In this document: positions 21,470 to 32,296 of the stretch, piece by piece
Layout: every line of letters begins with the position of its first letter
Numbering within the stretch: the stretch's first letter is position 1
DNA from: Sphingomonas ginsenosidivorax
GTDB lineage: Bacteria > Pseudomonadota > Alphaproteobacteria > Sphingomonadales > Sphingomonadaceae
Assembly: GCF_007995065.1 (NCBI RefSeq)
Contig: NZ_VOQR01000001.1
Coordinates: 1,305,001 to 1,369,000, forward strand
Direction of reading: 5' to 3'
DNA: 64,000 bases
The notes under the pieces: generated by a model
The model's database searches: none
Seen by the model: the letters and a program-made list of their open reading frames with translations, nothing else
What the model was told of the DNA's origin: nothing
Translations under genes and position numbers: made by a program

Positions 21470-22405
21470 ATGAACGAGATGACCCCGCTCGCCCCCGTCC
21501 AGCCGCGCGTTCGCAAGCCGGACTGGATCCGCGTCAAGGCGCCGACCAGCGTCGGCTTCGCCAAGACGCGCGAATTGATGCGCTCGAAGAGCCTGACGAC
21601 CGTGTGCGAAGAGGCGGCATGCCCGAACATCGGCGAATGCTGGTCGAAGAAGCATGCGACCGTCATGATCCTCGGCGACACCTGCACGCGCGCCTGCGCC
21701 TTCTGCAACGTCAAGACCGGCATGCCGCGTGCGGTCGACGCGATGGAGCCGCAGAACGTCGCGGACGCCGCCGCGCAGATGGGGCTGAACCATATCGTGA
21801 TCACCTCGGTCGATCGCGACGACCTGCCCGATGGCGGTGCGTCGCAGTTCGTGAAGGTGATCCAGGCGATTCGCCGGTCGAACCCGACCACGACGATCGA
21901 GATCCTGACCCCCGATTTCCGCAACAAGGCGCAGGCCGCGATCGAGTCGATCGTCGAAGCGCGCCCCGACGTCTACAACCATAATCTCGAGACGGTGCCG
22001 CGGCTTTACCCGACGATCCGCCCCGGTGCGCGCTACTATGCGTCGCTGCGGCTGCTCGAGAGCGTCAAGAAGCACGATCCGTCGATCTTCACCAAGTCGG
22101 GCGTGATGCTCGGCCTCGGCGAGGAGCGCCTCGAAATCCATCAGGTGATGGACGACATGCGCTGCGCCGACATCGATTTCCTGACGATGGGCCAGTATCT
22201 TCAGCCGACCCCGCGCCACGCCAAGGTCGCCGAGTTCGTGACCCCCAAGGCGTTCGACGCCTATGCCTCGATCGCGCGCGCGAAGGGCTTCCTGCTGGTC
22301 GCCTCGTCGCCGCTGACGCGGTCGAGCTATCATGCCGGTGACGATTTCGAACGGCTGCGCGCCAATCGCGTGTCGAAGCTGGGAGCAGGGTTCGTCAGCA
22401 TCTGA
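21470..22405 (+). CDS. lipA: Lipoyl synthase
   Basis: Radical-SAM enzyme that inserts two sulfurs into octanoyl-protein to form lipoyl groups on 2-oxoacid dehydrogenases. 311 residues. Auxiliary-cluster cysteines are in [12 protein letters not shown] (46, 51, 57) and the SAM-cluster motif is CTRACAFC (72, 76, 79). The conserved C-terminal [15 protein letters not shown] is present with the RSSYxA serine. A second ATG three codons later is possible. The stop overlaps the next ATG by one base. Confidence 0.96.
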   Translation: MNEMTPLAPVQPRVRKPDWIRVKAPTSVGFAKTRELMRSKSLTTVCEEAACPNIGECWSKKHATVMILGDTCTRACAFCNVKTGMPRAVDAMEPQNVADAAAQMGLNHIVITSVDRDDLPDGGASQFVKVIQAIRRSNPTTTIEILTPDFRNKAQAAIESIVEARPDVYNHNLETVPRLYPTIRPGARYYASLRLLESVKKHDPSIFTKSGVMLGLGEERLEIHQVMDDMRCADIDFLTMGQYLQPTPRHAKVAEFVTPKAFDAYASIARAKGFLLVASSPLTRSSYHAGDDFERLRANRVSKLGAGFVSI

Positions 22406-22878
22406 TGCCCAAGCATGCGGAAACGCGGCATCTGCCGTACACCCCCGAACAGATGTTCGACATGGTCGCCGACGTGGCGCGCTACCCGGAGTTCCTGCCT
22501 TGGGTCAGCGCGATGCGCGTGCGGTCCAATAGCGAGACCGAGACGCTCGCGGACATGATCGTCGGGTTCAAGGGTCTGCGCGAGACCTTCACCTCGCGCG
22601 TCGAGAAGACCCGGCCCGACGCGATCACCGTCGATTATGTCGAGGGTCCGCTGAAATTCCTGCGCAACGAATGGCGGTTCCGGCCCGAGCCGGGCGGCTG
22701 CGCGGTCGACTTCACCGTCGACTTCGCATTCAAGAACCGGATGTTCGAGATGATCGCCGGCCAGGTGTTCGGCGTCGCGCTGCGCAAGATGATCGGCGCG
22801 TTCGAGACGCGCGCCGCGCAGCTCTACGCCGCCGGCGGTACCGGCAGCAGCAGCTCGAGCGCCCACAGCGCCGCCTGA
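22405..22878 (+). CDS. COQ10/RatA-type START-domain protein
   Basis: 157-residue SRPBCC/START-like protein, similar to the COQ10 ubiquinone-binding protein and RatA. Diagnostic segments are [28 protein letters not shown] and [18 protein letters not shown]. The likely role is binding or delivering ubiquinone in the inner membrane. The ATG overlaps the lipA stop. The last 55 bases run into the 3' end of the opposing cinA-like gene. Confidence 0.85.
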   Translation: MPKHAETRHLPYTPEQMFDMVADVARYPEFLPWVSAMRVRSNSETETLADMIVGFKGLRETFTSRVEKTRPDAITVDYVEGPLKFLRNEWRFRPEPGGCAVDFTVDFAFKNRMFEMIAGQVFGVALRKMIGAFETRAAQLYAAGGTGSSSSSAHSAA

Positions 22879-23339
22879 AGGCGGATGCCCCCGCGGCCCA
22901 GGTCGCCGAAATCCTTGCGGTCGGCATGGACGTCGGCCGGATCGCCGCCCTTTTCCGCGCGGCCGAACACGACCGTGCCGACCGGTTTCTTCGCCGAGCC
23001 GCCACCGGGGCCGGCGATCCCGGTGATCGCCACCGCGACGTCGGCGCCCGACTGCTGCAGCGCCGACGTCGCCATCGCCCAGGCGACCGCGATCGACACC
23101 GCGCCGAAGGTTTCGAGCAGGTCGTTGCTGATTTTGAGCAGGCCGAGCTTGGCATCATTCGAATAGGTCACGAACCCGACCTCGAACACGTCCGACGACC
23201 CCGGGATCTCGGTCAGCGCAGCCGCGACCAGCCCGCCGGTGCAGCTCTCGGCGACCGCGACGCGCCGGCCGATCGCGCGGTTTTCCTCGATCACGCGGCG
23301 GGCGGCATCGACCAGCGCCTGCGGAAGAACGGTGTCCAT
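22824..23339 (-). CDS. CinA C-terminal domain protein, nicotinamide-nucleotide amidase type
   Basis: 171 residues, a stand-alone CinA/PncC domain that hydrolyses NMN to nicotinate mononucleotide. The signature [20 protein letters not shown] and the segment [20 protein letters not shown] are intact, including the SCTGG serine. The N-terminal molybdopterin-binding-like half of full-length CinA is absent, as is common. The gene follows the hypothetical exported protein and ispDF on the minus strand. Confidence 0.88.
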   Translation of the reverse strand: MDTVLPQALVDAARRVIEENRAIGRRVAVAESCTGGLVAAALTEIPGSSDVFEVGFVTYSNDAKLGLLKISNDLLETFGAVSIAVAWAMATSALQQSGADVAVAITGIAGPGGGSAKKPVGTVVFGRAEKGGDPADVHADRKDFGDLGRGGIRLQAALWALELLLPVPPAA

Positions 23340-23341
23340 GG

Positions 23342-23866
23342 TCAGCGGCTCCTTGCGGTGCACAGCGGCAGATCCGGATCCATGGCGGCACCGCGCCGTG
23401 CCCGGTCCGCCTTCAGGTAACGCAGCGTCTCGACGACGATGCCCGCGGTGTTCTTCGCGGGCAGCGGCTCGAGCAGTGCAACGAGCCGGTCGATCGTCCC
23501 GCAATCGCGCACCGCGATCCGCCCGACGAGCTGTGGGACCAGCAACGACGTCAACAACGGTCGCGCGAACTCCGAATCGAGCAGCGCGTCGACCGCGGGA
23601 TCGCTCAGCTTGACGATCGCCGCGCGCGCCGCGGGCCAGGCGCGTTCCGCCTCGACCTGGTACCGCGAGAGCAGGGGGCTCGACGTGCGCCGGACCAGGC
23701 TGGTCGCGGGCAATTGCGCGGCACAGACCGACCCGGTCTCACGGATGATGTCGGGCATCGCAACCAGCGTCAGAGCCTCCGCTTCGGGTCCGGTGATGCA
23801 ACGCGGCTGCGCGACCGCGGGGCTCGCCAGCAGTGCGATGGCGGCGAGGGCGGCGACGATCTTCAT
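23342..23866 (-). CDS. Exported protein of unknown function
   Basis: 174 residues with a clear signal peptide ([20 protein letters not shown]). The mature protein is mostly helical, with four cysteines ([35 protein letters not shown]) that could form two disulfides in the periplasm. I do not recognise a family. The ATG overlaps the ispDF stop by four bases, and the stop lies two bases from the cinA-like start, so the three genes form one unit. Confidence 0.75.
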   Translation of the reverse strand: MKIVAALAAIALLASPAVAQPRCITGPEAEALTLVAMPDIIRETGSVCAAQLPATSLVRRTSSPLLSRYQVEAERAWPAARAAIVKLSDPAVDALLDSEFARPLLTSLLVPQLVGRIAVRDCGTIDRLVALLEPLPAKNTAGIVVETLRYLKADRARRGAAMDPDLPLCTARSR

Positions 23867-25011
23867 CGCGGCGTCCCCGGGACGCGGACGGTCGCGACCG
23901 CCTGCGCGGCGATACCCTCGCCGCGTCCGGTAAAGCCCAGCCGCTCGGTCGTCGTGGCCTTCACGCTCACCCGGTCGGGCGTCAGTGCGAGCAGGTCAGC
24001 GATCCGCGCGACCATCGCGGCGCGGTGCGGCCCGATTTTGGGCGCCTCGCACATGATCGTCAGGTCGACGAAATCGATCAGGCCGCCCTTGTCGGCGATC
24101 AGATTGGCGGCGTGCTGCAGGAACTGCGCGGAGTCGGCGCCCTTCCACTGCGGATCGCTCGGCGGGAAATGCGTGCCGATATCGCCGGCGGCGATCGTGC
24201 CGAGCAGCGCGTCGGTCAGCGCATGAAGCGCGACATCGGCGTCGCTGTGTCCCGACAGTCCCTTGTCGTGCGGGATCAATATCCCGCCGAGCCAGAGCTC
24301 CTCGCCGACCTCCAGCCGGTGCACGTCGAAGCCGAGCGCAGTGCGCGTTTCAAGAGCGGCGCGGGCGTCGGCCGCGGCGAAATCCTCGGGGTGAGTCACT
24401 TTTTCGAGCATCGGATCGCCCTGCACCAACGCGACGCCGCCGCCAAGCCGTCGCACCATCTGCGCATCGTCCGTCGCATCCTCGGACGCGTCCCAGGCCG
24501 CGTGCGCCGCCAGCAGGGCGGCCATGCGGAACCCCTGCGGAGTCTGGACGCGGTACAGCCCGTCGCGCGTCACGGTGTCGCCGAGCAGTCCGTCACCCCG
24601 CGCCAACGTGTCCGCGACCGGCAGAACGGGAATCGCACCGTCCTGCGTATCGAGCGCGGCCAGCACCGCATCGATGACTCGCGCCGGCAGGAAGGGGCGG
24701 GCGGCGTCATGGACCAGCACGCGCGTCGCATTACTGATCGCCGCCAGCCCCAGTGCCACCGACTCGCGCCGGGTCGCACCGCCCGCGACGACGGTGACGT
24801 CGCCGATCGCGTCGCGCACCATCTGCTGCTGCCCGACCCCCGCAACGACGACGACCGCATCGATCCCCGGATGCGCGGCAAGCGCCCGGTAGGAATGCGC
24901 GATCATCGGCTTGCCCGCGACGCGCGCGAACTGCTTCGGAACGGATCCGCCCGCACGCGCGCCGATACCGGCGGCGACGATCAGGGCGACGGTGCGCTGG
25001 ACTTCGGTCAT
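23863..25011 (-). CDS. ispDF: Bifunctional IspD/IspF (MEP pathway)
   Basis: Fusion of 2-C-methyl-D-erythritol 4-phosphate cytidylyltransferase and 2,4-cyclodiphosphate synthase, steps 3 and 5 of non-mevalonate isoprenoid synthesis. 382 residues. IspD (about 1-220) starts [20 protein letters not shown], with [12 protein letters not shown]. IspF (about 225-382) has [19 protein letters not shown] with Asp and His metal ligands, then [20 protein letters not shown], and ends in [20 protein letters not shown]. The fusion is common in Alphaproteobacteria. It is divergent from dusB. Confidence 0.96.
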   Translation of the reverse strand: MTEVQRTVALIVAAGIGARAGGSVPKQFARVAGKPMIAHSYRALAAHPGIDAVVVVAGVGQQQMVRDAIGDVTVVAGGATRRESVALGLAAISNATRVLVHDAARPFLPARVIDAVLAALDTQDGAIPVLPVADTLARGDGLLGDTVTRDGLYRVQTPQGFRMAALLAAHAAWDASEDATDDAQMVRRLGGGVALVQGDPMLEKVTHPEDFAAADARAALETRTALGFDVHRLEVGEELWLGGILIPHDKGLSGHSDADVALHALTDALLGTIAAGDIGTHFPPSDPQWKGADSAQFLQHAANLIADKGGLIDFVDLTIMCEAPKIGPHRAAMVARIADLLALTPDRVSVKATTTERLGFTGRGEGIAAQAVATVRVPGTPR

Positions 25012-25090
25012 GGCAGTCTGGTTAGCGTCTCGCCCGCCTTGCCACCAGAGCGCGCATCCGCTACTTGGTGCCCGTTTTTCAGGCACATCC

Positions 25091-26089
25091 ATGAAACCCT
25101 TGTCCCCCATCCAGATCGGCCCCGTCCGGATCGAAAGCCCCGTCGTGCTCGCGCCGATGACGGGCGTCACCGACATGCCGTTCCGCACGCTGGTACGGCG
25201 CTATGGCTCCGGCCTCAACGTGACCGAGATGGTCGCGAGCCAGGCCGCGATCCGCGAAACGCGCCAGTCGCTGCAGAAATCGGCTTGGGACCGGCTGGAG
25301 GAGCCCGTCTCGATGCAGCTGGTCGGCTGCACGCCGTACGAGATGGGCGAGGCGGCCAAGCTCAGCCAGGATCGCGGCGCTGCGATCGTCGACATCAACA
25401 TGGGCTGCCCGGTCCGCAAGATCGTCAACGGCGACGCGGGCTCGGCGCTGATGCGCGACGTGAAGCTCGCCACCGCGATCATCGAGGCGACGGTCAAGGC
25501 GGTTGACGTCCCCGTCACGCTGAAGATGCGGATGGGCTGGGACCATGACAGCCTCAACGCGCCCGAACTGTCGCGCATCGCCGAGGATCTCGGCGTCAAG
25601 CTGATCACCGTCCACGGCCGCACCCGTAACCAGATGTACAAGGGCAATGCAGACTGGGGCTTCGTTCGGAAGGTCAAGGAGGCGGTGACCGTCCCGGTGA
25701 TCGTCAACGGCGACATCTGCTCGATCGAGGACGCCGAACAGGCGATGGAACAGTCGGGTGCCGACGGGCTGATGATCGGCCGCGGCGCCTATGGACGGCC
25801 CTGGCTGCTCGGACAGGTCATGACCTGGTTCGCGACGGGGCAGCGCGTCGACGATCCCTCGATCGACGAGCAATATCTCGCAATCGCAGGCCATTACGAG
25901 GCGATGCTCGAACATTACGGGATCGAGACCGGCGTCAACATGGCCCGGAAGCACATCGGCTGGTACACCCGCGGGCTGCACGGCTCGGCCGAGTTCCGCA
26001 ACCGCGTGAACCAGATCCCCGACCCCAACCAGGTCAAGGCGATGCTCGCCGAATTCTATGCGCCGTGGCGCCAGCTTGCCGCAGCCTGA
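25091..26089 (+). CDS. dusB: tRNA-dihydrouridine synthase B
   Basis: FMN enzyme that reduces uridines in the tRNA D-loop. 332 residues. [40 protein letters not shown] with the catalytic cysteine, [16 protein letters not shown] and [15 protein letters not shown] all match the family. The gene (also called nifR3) precedes ntrB in many Alphaproteobacteria, as here. The 3' end overlaps ntrB by 32 bases. Confidence 0.95.
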   Translation: MKPLSPIQIGPVRIESPVVLAPMTGVTDMPFRTLVRRYGSGLNVTEMVASQAAIRETRQSLQKSAWDRLEEPVSMQLVGCTPYEMGEAAKLSQDRGAAIVDINMGCPVRKIVNGDAGSALMRDVKLATAIIEATVKAVDVPVTLKMRMGWDHDSLNAPELSRIAEDLGVKLITVHGRTRNQMYKGNADWGFVRKVKEAVTVPVIVNGDICSIEDAEQAMEQSGADGLMIGRGAYGRPWLLGQVMTWFATGQRVDDPSIDEQYLAIAGHYEAMLEHYGIETGVNMARKHIGWYTRGLHGSAEFRNRVNQIPDPNQVKAMLAEFYAPWRQLAAA

Positions 26090-27140
26090 TCCGCGGCGCC
26101 GGGGTCGGCCCGGCTTCTCGGAGCTGTTCGCCGCCTTGCCGGTCGCGGTCGTCGTGGTCGATGCCGGCAACCGGATCGCGCACGCCAACGCGCTCGCCGA
26201 GCAGTTGCTGAACCTGTCGGAACGGCTGATGGTCGGTCAGCCGCTCGCCGCGATCCTGCCGCCGCTCGCCGATGCCCGGACGCAGGACGGGCAGGCGCTC
26301 GCCGTCTACGACACCGAGATCACCACCTCGCACGGCGGCAAGATCCGCGTCGATTTTGCCGAGACGCCGATCGCGGACTATCCCGGATGGCGGGTGATCA
26401 CGTTGCATTCGGCGTCCAATTCGCGCCGCCTCGGCCATTCGGTCGACCGGGCGGCGGGCGCGCGGGCCGCCGTCGGCGCCGCGGCGATGCTCGCGCACGA
26501 GATCAAGAACCCGCTGTCGGGCATCCGCGGCGCGGCGCAATTGCTCGGCCCCGACGAACTGACGACGCTGATCGTCACCGAAGTCGACCGCATCGCCGCC
26601 TTGATCGACCGGATGCAGGATTTCAGCGACACGCGGCCCTTGCCGCTCGCGAGCGAGAATATCTATCCGCTGCTCGCGCATGCCCGGCGCCTCGCGCTCG
26701 CCGGGTTCGCGCGGGGAATCGTGATCGAGGAGCGGTTTGACCCCTCGCTGCCGCCAGCGCACATCAACCGCGACGCGCTGCTGCAGATCGTCATCAACTT
26801 GCTTAAGAACGCGCGTGAAGCGGTACGCGACGTCCGCGACGCCAGGATCGTCCTGACGACCGCCTATCGCCACGGCATCACCGTCAGCCCGGCCCCCGGC
26901 AAGCCGCGCCAGATGCTGCCGATCGAGATCTGCGTCATGGACACCGGCCTTGGCGCGCCGCCCGATATCGCCGAACATCTGTTCGACCCGTTCGTGTCGG
27001 GGCGGCGCGAAGGGCAGGGGCTCGGCCTCGCGCTCGTCGACAAGCTGACGCGCGACATGGGCGGGATCGTCCAATATGCCCGGGAAGGCACACCTGAAAT
27101 GACCGTTCTCCGCCTGCTGCTGCCGAGATCGGCGTCGTGA
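26058..27140 (+). CDS. ntrB: Nitrogen-regulation sensor histidine kinase NtrB
   Basis: Soluble kinase/phosphatase for NtrC, normally controlled by PII according to glutamine status. 360 residues. A PAS domain (about 20-115) contains [20 protein letters not shown]. The H-box is [20 protein letters not shown] with the phosphorylated histidine at about residue 147. The N-box carries [10 protein letters not shown] and the G-boxes MDTGLGAPP and [11 protein letters not shown]. No membrane helix is visible. The start lies inside dusB and the stop overlaps ntrC by four bases. Confidence 0.93.
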   Translation: MRRGASLPQPDPRRRGRPGFSELFAALPVAVVVVDAGNRIAHANALAEQLLNLSERLMVGQPLAAILPPLADARTQDGQALAVYDTEITTSHGGKIRVDFAETPIADYPGWRVITLHSASNSRRLGHSVDRAAGARAAVGAAAMLAHEIKNPLSGIRGAAQLLGPDELTTLIVTEVDRIAALIDRMQDFSDTRPLPLASENIYPLLAHARRLALAGFARGIVIEERFDPSLPPAHINRDALLQIVINLLKNAREAVRDVRDARIVLTTAYRHGITVSPAPGKPRQMLPIEICVMDTGLGAPPDIAEHLFDPFVSGRREGQGLGLALVDKLTRDMGGIVQYAREGTPEMTVLRLLLPRSAS

Positions 27141-28579
27141 GCACCGTCCTGGTCGTCGACGACGATGCCGCGATCCGCACTGTTGTCGCACAGGCGCTGC
27201 GGCGCGGCGGGCACGAGGTCGTCGCCGCCGACTCGCTCGCCGCGCTCGAACGCGCGCTGGCGGCTGCCGTCCCCGACGTCCTGATCACCGACGTCGTGCT
27301 CCCCGACGGCGACGGCATCGACCACATCCGCAGCGTGGCCATGCGCTTCCCGACGCTGCCGATCATCGTGCTGTCGGCGCAGAACACGCTGACGACGGCG
27401 GTTCGCGCTGCCGAGGTCGGCGCGTACGAATATCTCCCCAAGCCGTTCGACCTCGACGTGCTCACGCGTGCGGTGACGGGCGCGCTCGCCCGAGGGGGCA
27501 TCGCCTCCGACCAGGGACCGGGCGAGGACAGCGCGCTCCCGCTTATCGGCCGGTCCGCGGCGATGCAGGATGTCTACCGCGTCATCGCGCGCGTCGTGTC
27601 GAACGACCTGACCGTGCTGATCTCGGGCGAATCGGGTACCGGCAAGGAGTTGGTCGCGCGCGCGATCCATGACCTGGGTCCGCGACGCGCCTCGCCCTTC
27701 GTCGCGATCAACATGGCGGCGATCCCGCGCGAGCTGATCGAGGCCGAGCTGTTCGGGCACGAGCGTGGCGCGTTCACCGGCGCCGCGACGCGCAACGCCG
27801 GGCGGTTCGAACAGGCGGCGGGGGGCACCTTGTTCCTTGACGAGATCGGCGACATGCCGATGGAGGCGCAAACCCGGTTGCTCCGCGTCCTCCAGTCCGG
27901 CGAGTTCACCAGTGTCGGCGGCGCGCGCACAATCCAGGTCGATGTCCGCATCCTTGCCGCAACCAACCGCGACCTGACCGCGCAGGTCGCCACCGGGCAG
28001 TTCCGCGAGGATCTGTTCTACCGCCTCAACGTGGTGCCGATCACGCTGCCCGCTCTGCGCGAACGGCGCCAGGACATCGCGCTGCTCGCTCGCCATTTCC
28101 TCGACCACGCCGCCGCGCAGGGCCTTCCGCGGCGACAGCTCGCCAGCGATGCGATCGCCGCGCTCGGCAGCCACGACTGGCCGGGCAACGTCCGCGAGCT
28201 CGAGAACCTGATGCGCCGGCTCGCGGTGCTGTCGCGCGACGAGGTGATCGGCGCCGATACCATCCGCGCGACTCTCGGCGCGCCGGTACCGAGCGGCGAT
28301 ACCGGCGACGCGGACATCGCGGTCGCGGTCCATGCGCTGATCGAGCGGATCGCGCGCGAACATCCCGCCGCGCTCGACGACGGCACGCTCTACGACCGCG
28401 TCATCGGCGAGGTCGAGCGGCCGCTGATCGAGGCGATGCTGGCCCGGCACGGCCACAACCAGCTGCGCGCTGCCCGCGCGATGGGGATCAATCGCAACAC
28501 GCTGCGCAAGCGGCTCGACACGCTGGGCATCGAAGTCGGCAGCGAGTCGGGTCGTCCGGTCGAGCCGCCGTCACGCTGA
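27137..28579 (+). CDS. ntrC: Nitrogen-regulation response regulator NtrC (sigma-54 activator)
   Basis: 480 residues. The receiver domain has the phosphorylatable Asp at about residue 52 (LITDVVLPDG). The AAA+ domain shows Walker A GESGTGKELVARAI, the sigma-54 contact loop GAFTGA at about 211-216, and LFLDEIGDMP as Walker B. The C-terminal Fis-like helix-turn-helix contains NQLRAARAMGINRNTLRKRL. It activates nitrogen-assimilation promoters with sigma-54. It is coupled to ntrB. Confidence 0.95.
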   Translation: MSTVLVVDDDAAIRTVVAQALRRGGHEVVAADSLAALERALAAAVPDVLITDVVLPDGDGIDHIRSVAMRFPTLPIIVLSAQNTLTTAVRAAEVGAYEYLPKPFDLDVLTRAVTGALARGGIASDQGPGEDSALPLIGRSAAMQDVYRVIARVVSNDLTVLISGESGTGKELVARAIHDLGPRRASPFVAINMAAIPRELIEAELFGHERGAFTGAATRNAGRFEQAAGGTLFLDEIGDMPMEAQTRLLRVLQSGEFTSVGGARTIQVDVRILAATNRDLTAQVATGQFREDLFYRLNVVPITLPALRERRQDIALLARHFLDHAAAQGLPRRQLASDAIAALGSHDWPGNVRELENLMRRLAVLSRDEVIGADTIRATLGAPVPSGDTGDADIAVAVHALIERIAREHPAALDDGTLYDRVIGEVERPLIEAMLARHGHNQLRAARAMGINRNTLRKRLDTLGIEVGSESGRPVEPPSR

Positions 28580-28603
28580 ATTTTGCATTATGTGGTTTCG
28601 CAG

Positions 28604-28631
28604 CAACGGTTGACGTTGTATTGTAGCAACG
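28604..28631 (+). promoter_or_regulatory. CAACG/CGTTG repeats directly before ntrY
   Basis: CAACG at 28604-28608, CGTTG at 28614-28618 and CAACG at 28627-28631, the last abutting the ntrY ATG. The first contains CAA-N3-TTG. NtrX-type regulators have been described as binding CAA/TTG half-sites, so this may be an autoregulatory site. No clear ribosome-binding site is seen before the ATG. Confidence 0.35.
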
Positions 28632-30914
28632 ATGATCGCCGCCGCGACGCAATCGACAGACGATGAAGGCCCGGCGCATCGGTTCGCGGTGACCCCGGCC
28701 ATCGAGTTGCTCGTCCTCGGGATCGCGATTGCGATCGCGGTCGGCAGCTATTTCGTGATCGTCGGCGCCAACGATCCGCAGAGACTGATCGCGCCGCCCC
28801 TCGTGGCCTTGCTGCTGGTCGCCAATCTCGTCCCGGGCATCGCGCTGATGATGCTGGCGGGACGGCGGGTCGCGCGTCGCCGGGCGGCGCGGTCGCCGGT
28901 CGGTGGTGGGGGACGCCTGCACGTCCGTCTCGTCGCGCTGTTCTCCGTCGTCGCCGCCGTTCCGATGCTGCTGGTGACGATCTTCGCGTCGCTGCTGTTC
29001 CAATATGGCGTGCAATTCTGGTACTCGGACCAGGCACGCGGGATACTCGAGAACGCGACGGGGCTTGCCCGTACCTCGTACGACCAGATGTTGAACCGCT
29101 GGGAACAGGCGGCGGTGACGATGGCGGACGATACCGCCAAATTCATGCGCGACCGCGCGGTGGATAGCCCCGAATTCCCCGGATTCTTTTTCCAGCAGGT
29201 CTATTACCGCAGTCTGTCGGACGGCATATTGTTCGCCATCTCACCCAAGAACGAGTTCCAGACCGTCGCGACGATCAATCCCGATCTGGTCGAGATTGGA
29301 CGCGAGGTTTCGCCGGAGGATATTGCGGCGTTGCGGGCGGGGCGTCCGAGCATCGTCTCGGTCCGCGAGAACCGTATCCAGACGATCACGAAACTGCCCG
29401 GTGCGGAAAACCTGTTTCTCTATACGGCGACCGTCGTCGACATGCGGACCGCATTGCGCCAGCGCCAGCGCGGCGTGGCGGTCCAGGACAGCTACCGGGA
29501 TCTTCTCACCCGTGCTCGATCGCTGCAGCTCCAGTTCAATGCCGCCCTGCTGCTCATCTCGCTGTTGATCGTCGGCGTTGCCGTATGGGTCGCGCTGACG
29601 GTTGCCGATCGCCTGGTCCGCCCGGTCGGCGAGCTCGTCGACGCGGCGCGGCGCGTCGCGGAGGGGGACCTGACCGCCCGCGTCCCCGATTCGAAGAGTC
29701 GGGACGAAGTCGGAACGCTGGCCGGCGCCTTCAATCAGATGACCGGGCGCCTGCAGGAACAGAACACCGATCTGGTCACCGCGAACAGCCAGCTCGACAG
29801 CCGCCGCGCGTTGATCGAGGCAGTGATGGCGGGGGTCTCGGCCGGCGTCATCGCCACCGGCCGCGACCGGACGATCTCGATCGCCAATGATTCGGCCGGC
29901 ACGCTGCTCGGCACCGGTCCGGGCGGGCTGGTCGGGCGGAAACTCGCCGACGTCGCGCCCGAGCTCGACGACATGGTCGAGGGCACCGACCGCGAGGCGA
30001 TCGTCGAGGTCGGGCAGGGCGGCGACGTCCGCACGCTCGCGGTCCGCATCGCGCGGCCCGCGACCGGCCCGATCCTGACCTTCGACGACATCACGCAGCA
30101 ACTGCTCGACCAGCGCCGCGCGGCCTGGTCCGACGTCGCGCGCCGTATCGCGCACGAGATCAAGAACCCGCTGACCCCGATCCAGCTCGCCGCCGAGCGC
30201 CTGCAACGCCGCTATGGCAGCAAGATCGACGCCGAGGACGGCACCTTCGCGCGGCTGACCGACACCATCATCCGCCAGGTCGCCGACCTGCGCCGCATGG
30301 TTGACGAATTCTCGTCCTTCGCGCGGATGCCCAAGCCCGTGTTCAAGGAGGAATCGCTGGTCGATGCCGCGCGCCAGGCAATGTTCCTGCACGAGGTCGC
30401 GCATCCCGGCATCCGCTTCCAGCTGATCCACGACGATCCCGGGCCGACGCTCGTCTGCGACCGCCGCCAGATCGGGCAGGCGCTGACCAACATCGTCAAG
30501 AACGCGGTCGAGGCGATCGAGGCGCGGGGGCCGGGCGACCATGCCGTGGTGATGACGCTGACCGAGGACCCGGGCCGCAGCATCGGCATCGAGGTCGCCG
30601 ATACCGGCATCGGGCTTCCTGCGGAGCGCGACCGGATCGTCGAACCCTATGTCACGACGCGGGCACGGGGCACCGGTCTCGGCCTTGCCATCGTCAAGAA
30701 GATCATCGAGGAGCATGCAGGAACGATCGGGTTCGCCGATCGGCCGGGTGGCGGTACGCGCGTCACGATGCTCTTCGATACGCGGGCGCTGGCAGCGCTC
30801 GACCAGGGGGGCGACCAGGACGGCAATCAGGCAGGCAAGGGGAGCCGGGGGGCTTTGGCAGCGGAGATGGCTCATGGGAGCCAGCTCGACACGATGACTC
30901 GCAACCGGACATAA
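28632..30914 (+). CDS. ntrY: Sensor histidine kinase NtrY
   Basis: Membrane-bound partner of NtrX. 760 residues. Hydrophobic segments lie at about 22-45, 55-76 and 97-120, then a periplasmic sensor region, a further helix at about 300-322, a HAMP domain ([20 protein letters not shown]) and a PAS domain (about 395-490). The H-box [20 protein letters not shown] is at about 503-522. The N-box is IVKNAVEAIE and the G-box GTGLGLAIVKKIIEEH. It has been linked in Alphaproteobacteria to nitrogen and redox signalling. It ends six bases before ntrX. Confidence 0.94.
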   Translation: MIAAATQSTDDEGPAHRFAVTPAIELLVLGIAIAIAVGSYFVIVGANDPQRLIAPPLVALLLVANLVPGIALMMLAGRRVARRRAARSPVGGGGRLHVRLVALFSVVAAVPMLLVTIFASLLFQYGVQFWYSDQARGILENATGLARTSYDQMLNRWEQAAVTMADDTAKFMRDRAVDSPEFPGFFFQQVYYRSLSDGILFAISPKNEFQTVATINPDLVEIGREVSPEDIAALRAGRPSIVSVRENRIQTITKLPGAENLFLYTATVVDMRTALRQRQRGVAVQDSYRDLLTRARSLQLQFNAALLLISLLIVGVAVWVALTVADRLVRPVGELVDAARRVAEGDLTARVPDSKSRDEVGTLAGAFNQMTGRLQEQNTDLVTANSQLDSRRALIEAVMAGVSAGVIATGRDRTISIANDSAGTLLGTGPGGLVGRKLADVAPELDDMVEGTDREAIVEVGQGGDVRTLAVRIARPATGPILTFDDITQQLLDQRRAAWSDVARRIAHEIKNPLTPIQLAAERLQRRYGSKIDAEDGTFARLTDTIIRQVADLRRMVDEFSSFARMPKPVFKEESLVDAARQAMFLHEVAHPGIRFQLIHDDPGPTLVCDRRQIGQALTNIVKNAVEAIEARGPGDHAVVMTLTEDPGRSIGIEVADTGIGLPAERDRIVEPYVTTRARGTGLGLAIVKKIIEEHAGTIGFADRPGGGTRVTMLFDTRALAALDQGGDQDGNQAGKGSRGALAAEMAHGSQLDTMTRNRT

Positions 30915-30919
30915 ATGTA

Positions 30920-32296
30920 ATGGCGCTCGATATTCTCGTCGTAGACGACGAACGCGACATCCGCGAACTGGTAGCCGGCGTCCTGGAGGACGAAGGCTAT
31001 GAGACGCGCAATGCCGGCGACAGCGATGCCGCGCTGGAGGCGATCGCGGACCGCCGGCCGTCGCTGGTGCTGCTCGACGTGTGGCTGCACGGCTCGCGGC
31101 TCGACGGGCTCGAACTGCTCGATGAGATCAAGCGGCGCGACCCGTCGATCCCGGTGCTGGTCATCTCGGGCCACGGCAATCTCGACACGGCGGTCGCCGC
31201 GATCCGTCGCGGCGCGTCGGACTTCATCGAGAAGCCGTTCGAGGCCGAGCGCCTCCTCCTGATGGTCGCGCGCGCGACCGAGACCGAGCGGTTGCGCCGC
31301 GAGGTCGCGACGCTGCGCGCCACGGTTGGCCGCGAGACCGACCTGACCGGCAGTTCGAGCTCGATCAACGGCGTCCGTGCGACCCTGAAGCGCGTGGCGG
31401 CAACCGGCAGCCGCGTGCTGATCATGGGCTCCGCGGGCGTCGGCAAGGAGGTTGCGGCGCGGCTGCTCCACGGCTGGAGCCAGCGTACCGACGCCCCCTT
31501 CATCATCGTCAGCGCGGCGCGGATGACGCCCGAGCGCGTTGACGAGGAACTGTTCGGCGTGGAGGAGGGGGGAGACCTCGTCCGTCCCGGTCTGTTCGAA
31601 CAGGCGCATGGCGGCACCTTGTTCCTCGACGAGATCGCCGACATGCCGATCGCGACGCAGGCCCGGATCCTGCGCGCGCTCACCGACCAGAGCTTCACCC
31701 GCGTCGGTGGCACCCGCGTGGTCAAGGTCGACGTCCGTGTCGTCTCGGCGACCGCGCGCGACCTGGTGTTCGAGATCGCCGAGGGACGGTTCCGCGAGGA
31801 CCTCTACTACCGCCTCAACGTCGTCCCCGTGACGATCCCGCCTTTGTCCGACCGACGCGAGGACATCCCCGCGCTCGTCCAGCATTTCATCGCGCACTAC
31901 GCCGCAGAGCGCCGCGTGCCGACCCCGGAAATCGCGGGCGATGCGATGGTTGCGCTGCAATCCTACGACTGGCCGGGAAACGTTCGCCAGCTCCGCAACG
32001 TCGTCGAGCGGACGATCATCCTGGCGCCGGGCGACCGGATCGGCCGGATCGACCTCGACCTGCTGCCCGCCGAAGTGATGGGCGACCAGGGCGACATGGG
32101 CGGCGGCAGCGCGACCGCGATCATGGGCTCACCGCTGCGCGAGGCGCGCGAGACGTTCGAACGCGAATATCTGCGCGTGCAGATCCGGCGCTTCTCGGGC
32201 AATATATCGCGCACCGCCAGCTTCATCGGAATGGAGCGCTCGGCGTTGCACCGGAAACTGAAGCTGCTCGGCATCACCGAGACGCGCGACGAATAG
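30920..32296 (+). CDS. ntrX: Response regulator NtrX
   Basis: 458 residues. The receiver has Asp at about 53 (LVLLDVWLHG). The AAA+ domain keeps Walker A (GSAGVGKEVAARLL) and Walker B (LFLDEIADMP). The sigma-54-binding GAFTGA loop is missing: the corresponding segment reads FGVEEGGDLVRPGLFEQ. The C-terminal Fis-like domain is RFSGNISRTASFIGMERSAL. This points to a regulator that does not activate sigma-54 polymerase. It is partnered with ntrY and followed by hfq after 140 bases. Confidence 0.94.
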   Translation: MALDILVVDDERDIRELVAGVLEDEGYETRNAGDSDAALEAIADRRPSLVLLDVWLHGSRLDGLELLDEIKRRDPSIPVLVISGHGNLDTAVAAIRRGASDFIEKPFEAERLLLMVARATETERLRREVATLRATVGRETDLTGSSSSINGVRATLKRVAATGSRVLIMGSAGVGKEVAARLLHGWSQRTDAPFIIVSAARMTPERVDEELFGVEEGGDLVRPGLFEQAHGGTLFLDEIADMPIATQARILRALTDQSFTRVGGTRVVKVDVRVVSATARDLVFEIAEGRFREDLYYRLNVVPVTIPPLSDRREDIPALVQHFIAHYAAERRVPTPEIAGDAMVALQSYDWPGNVRQLRNVVERTIILAPGDRIGRIDLDLLPAEVMGDQGDMGGGSATAIMGSPLREARETFEREYLRVQIRRFSGNISRTASFIGMERSALHRKLKLLGITETRDE

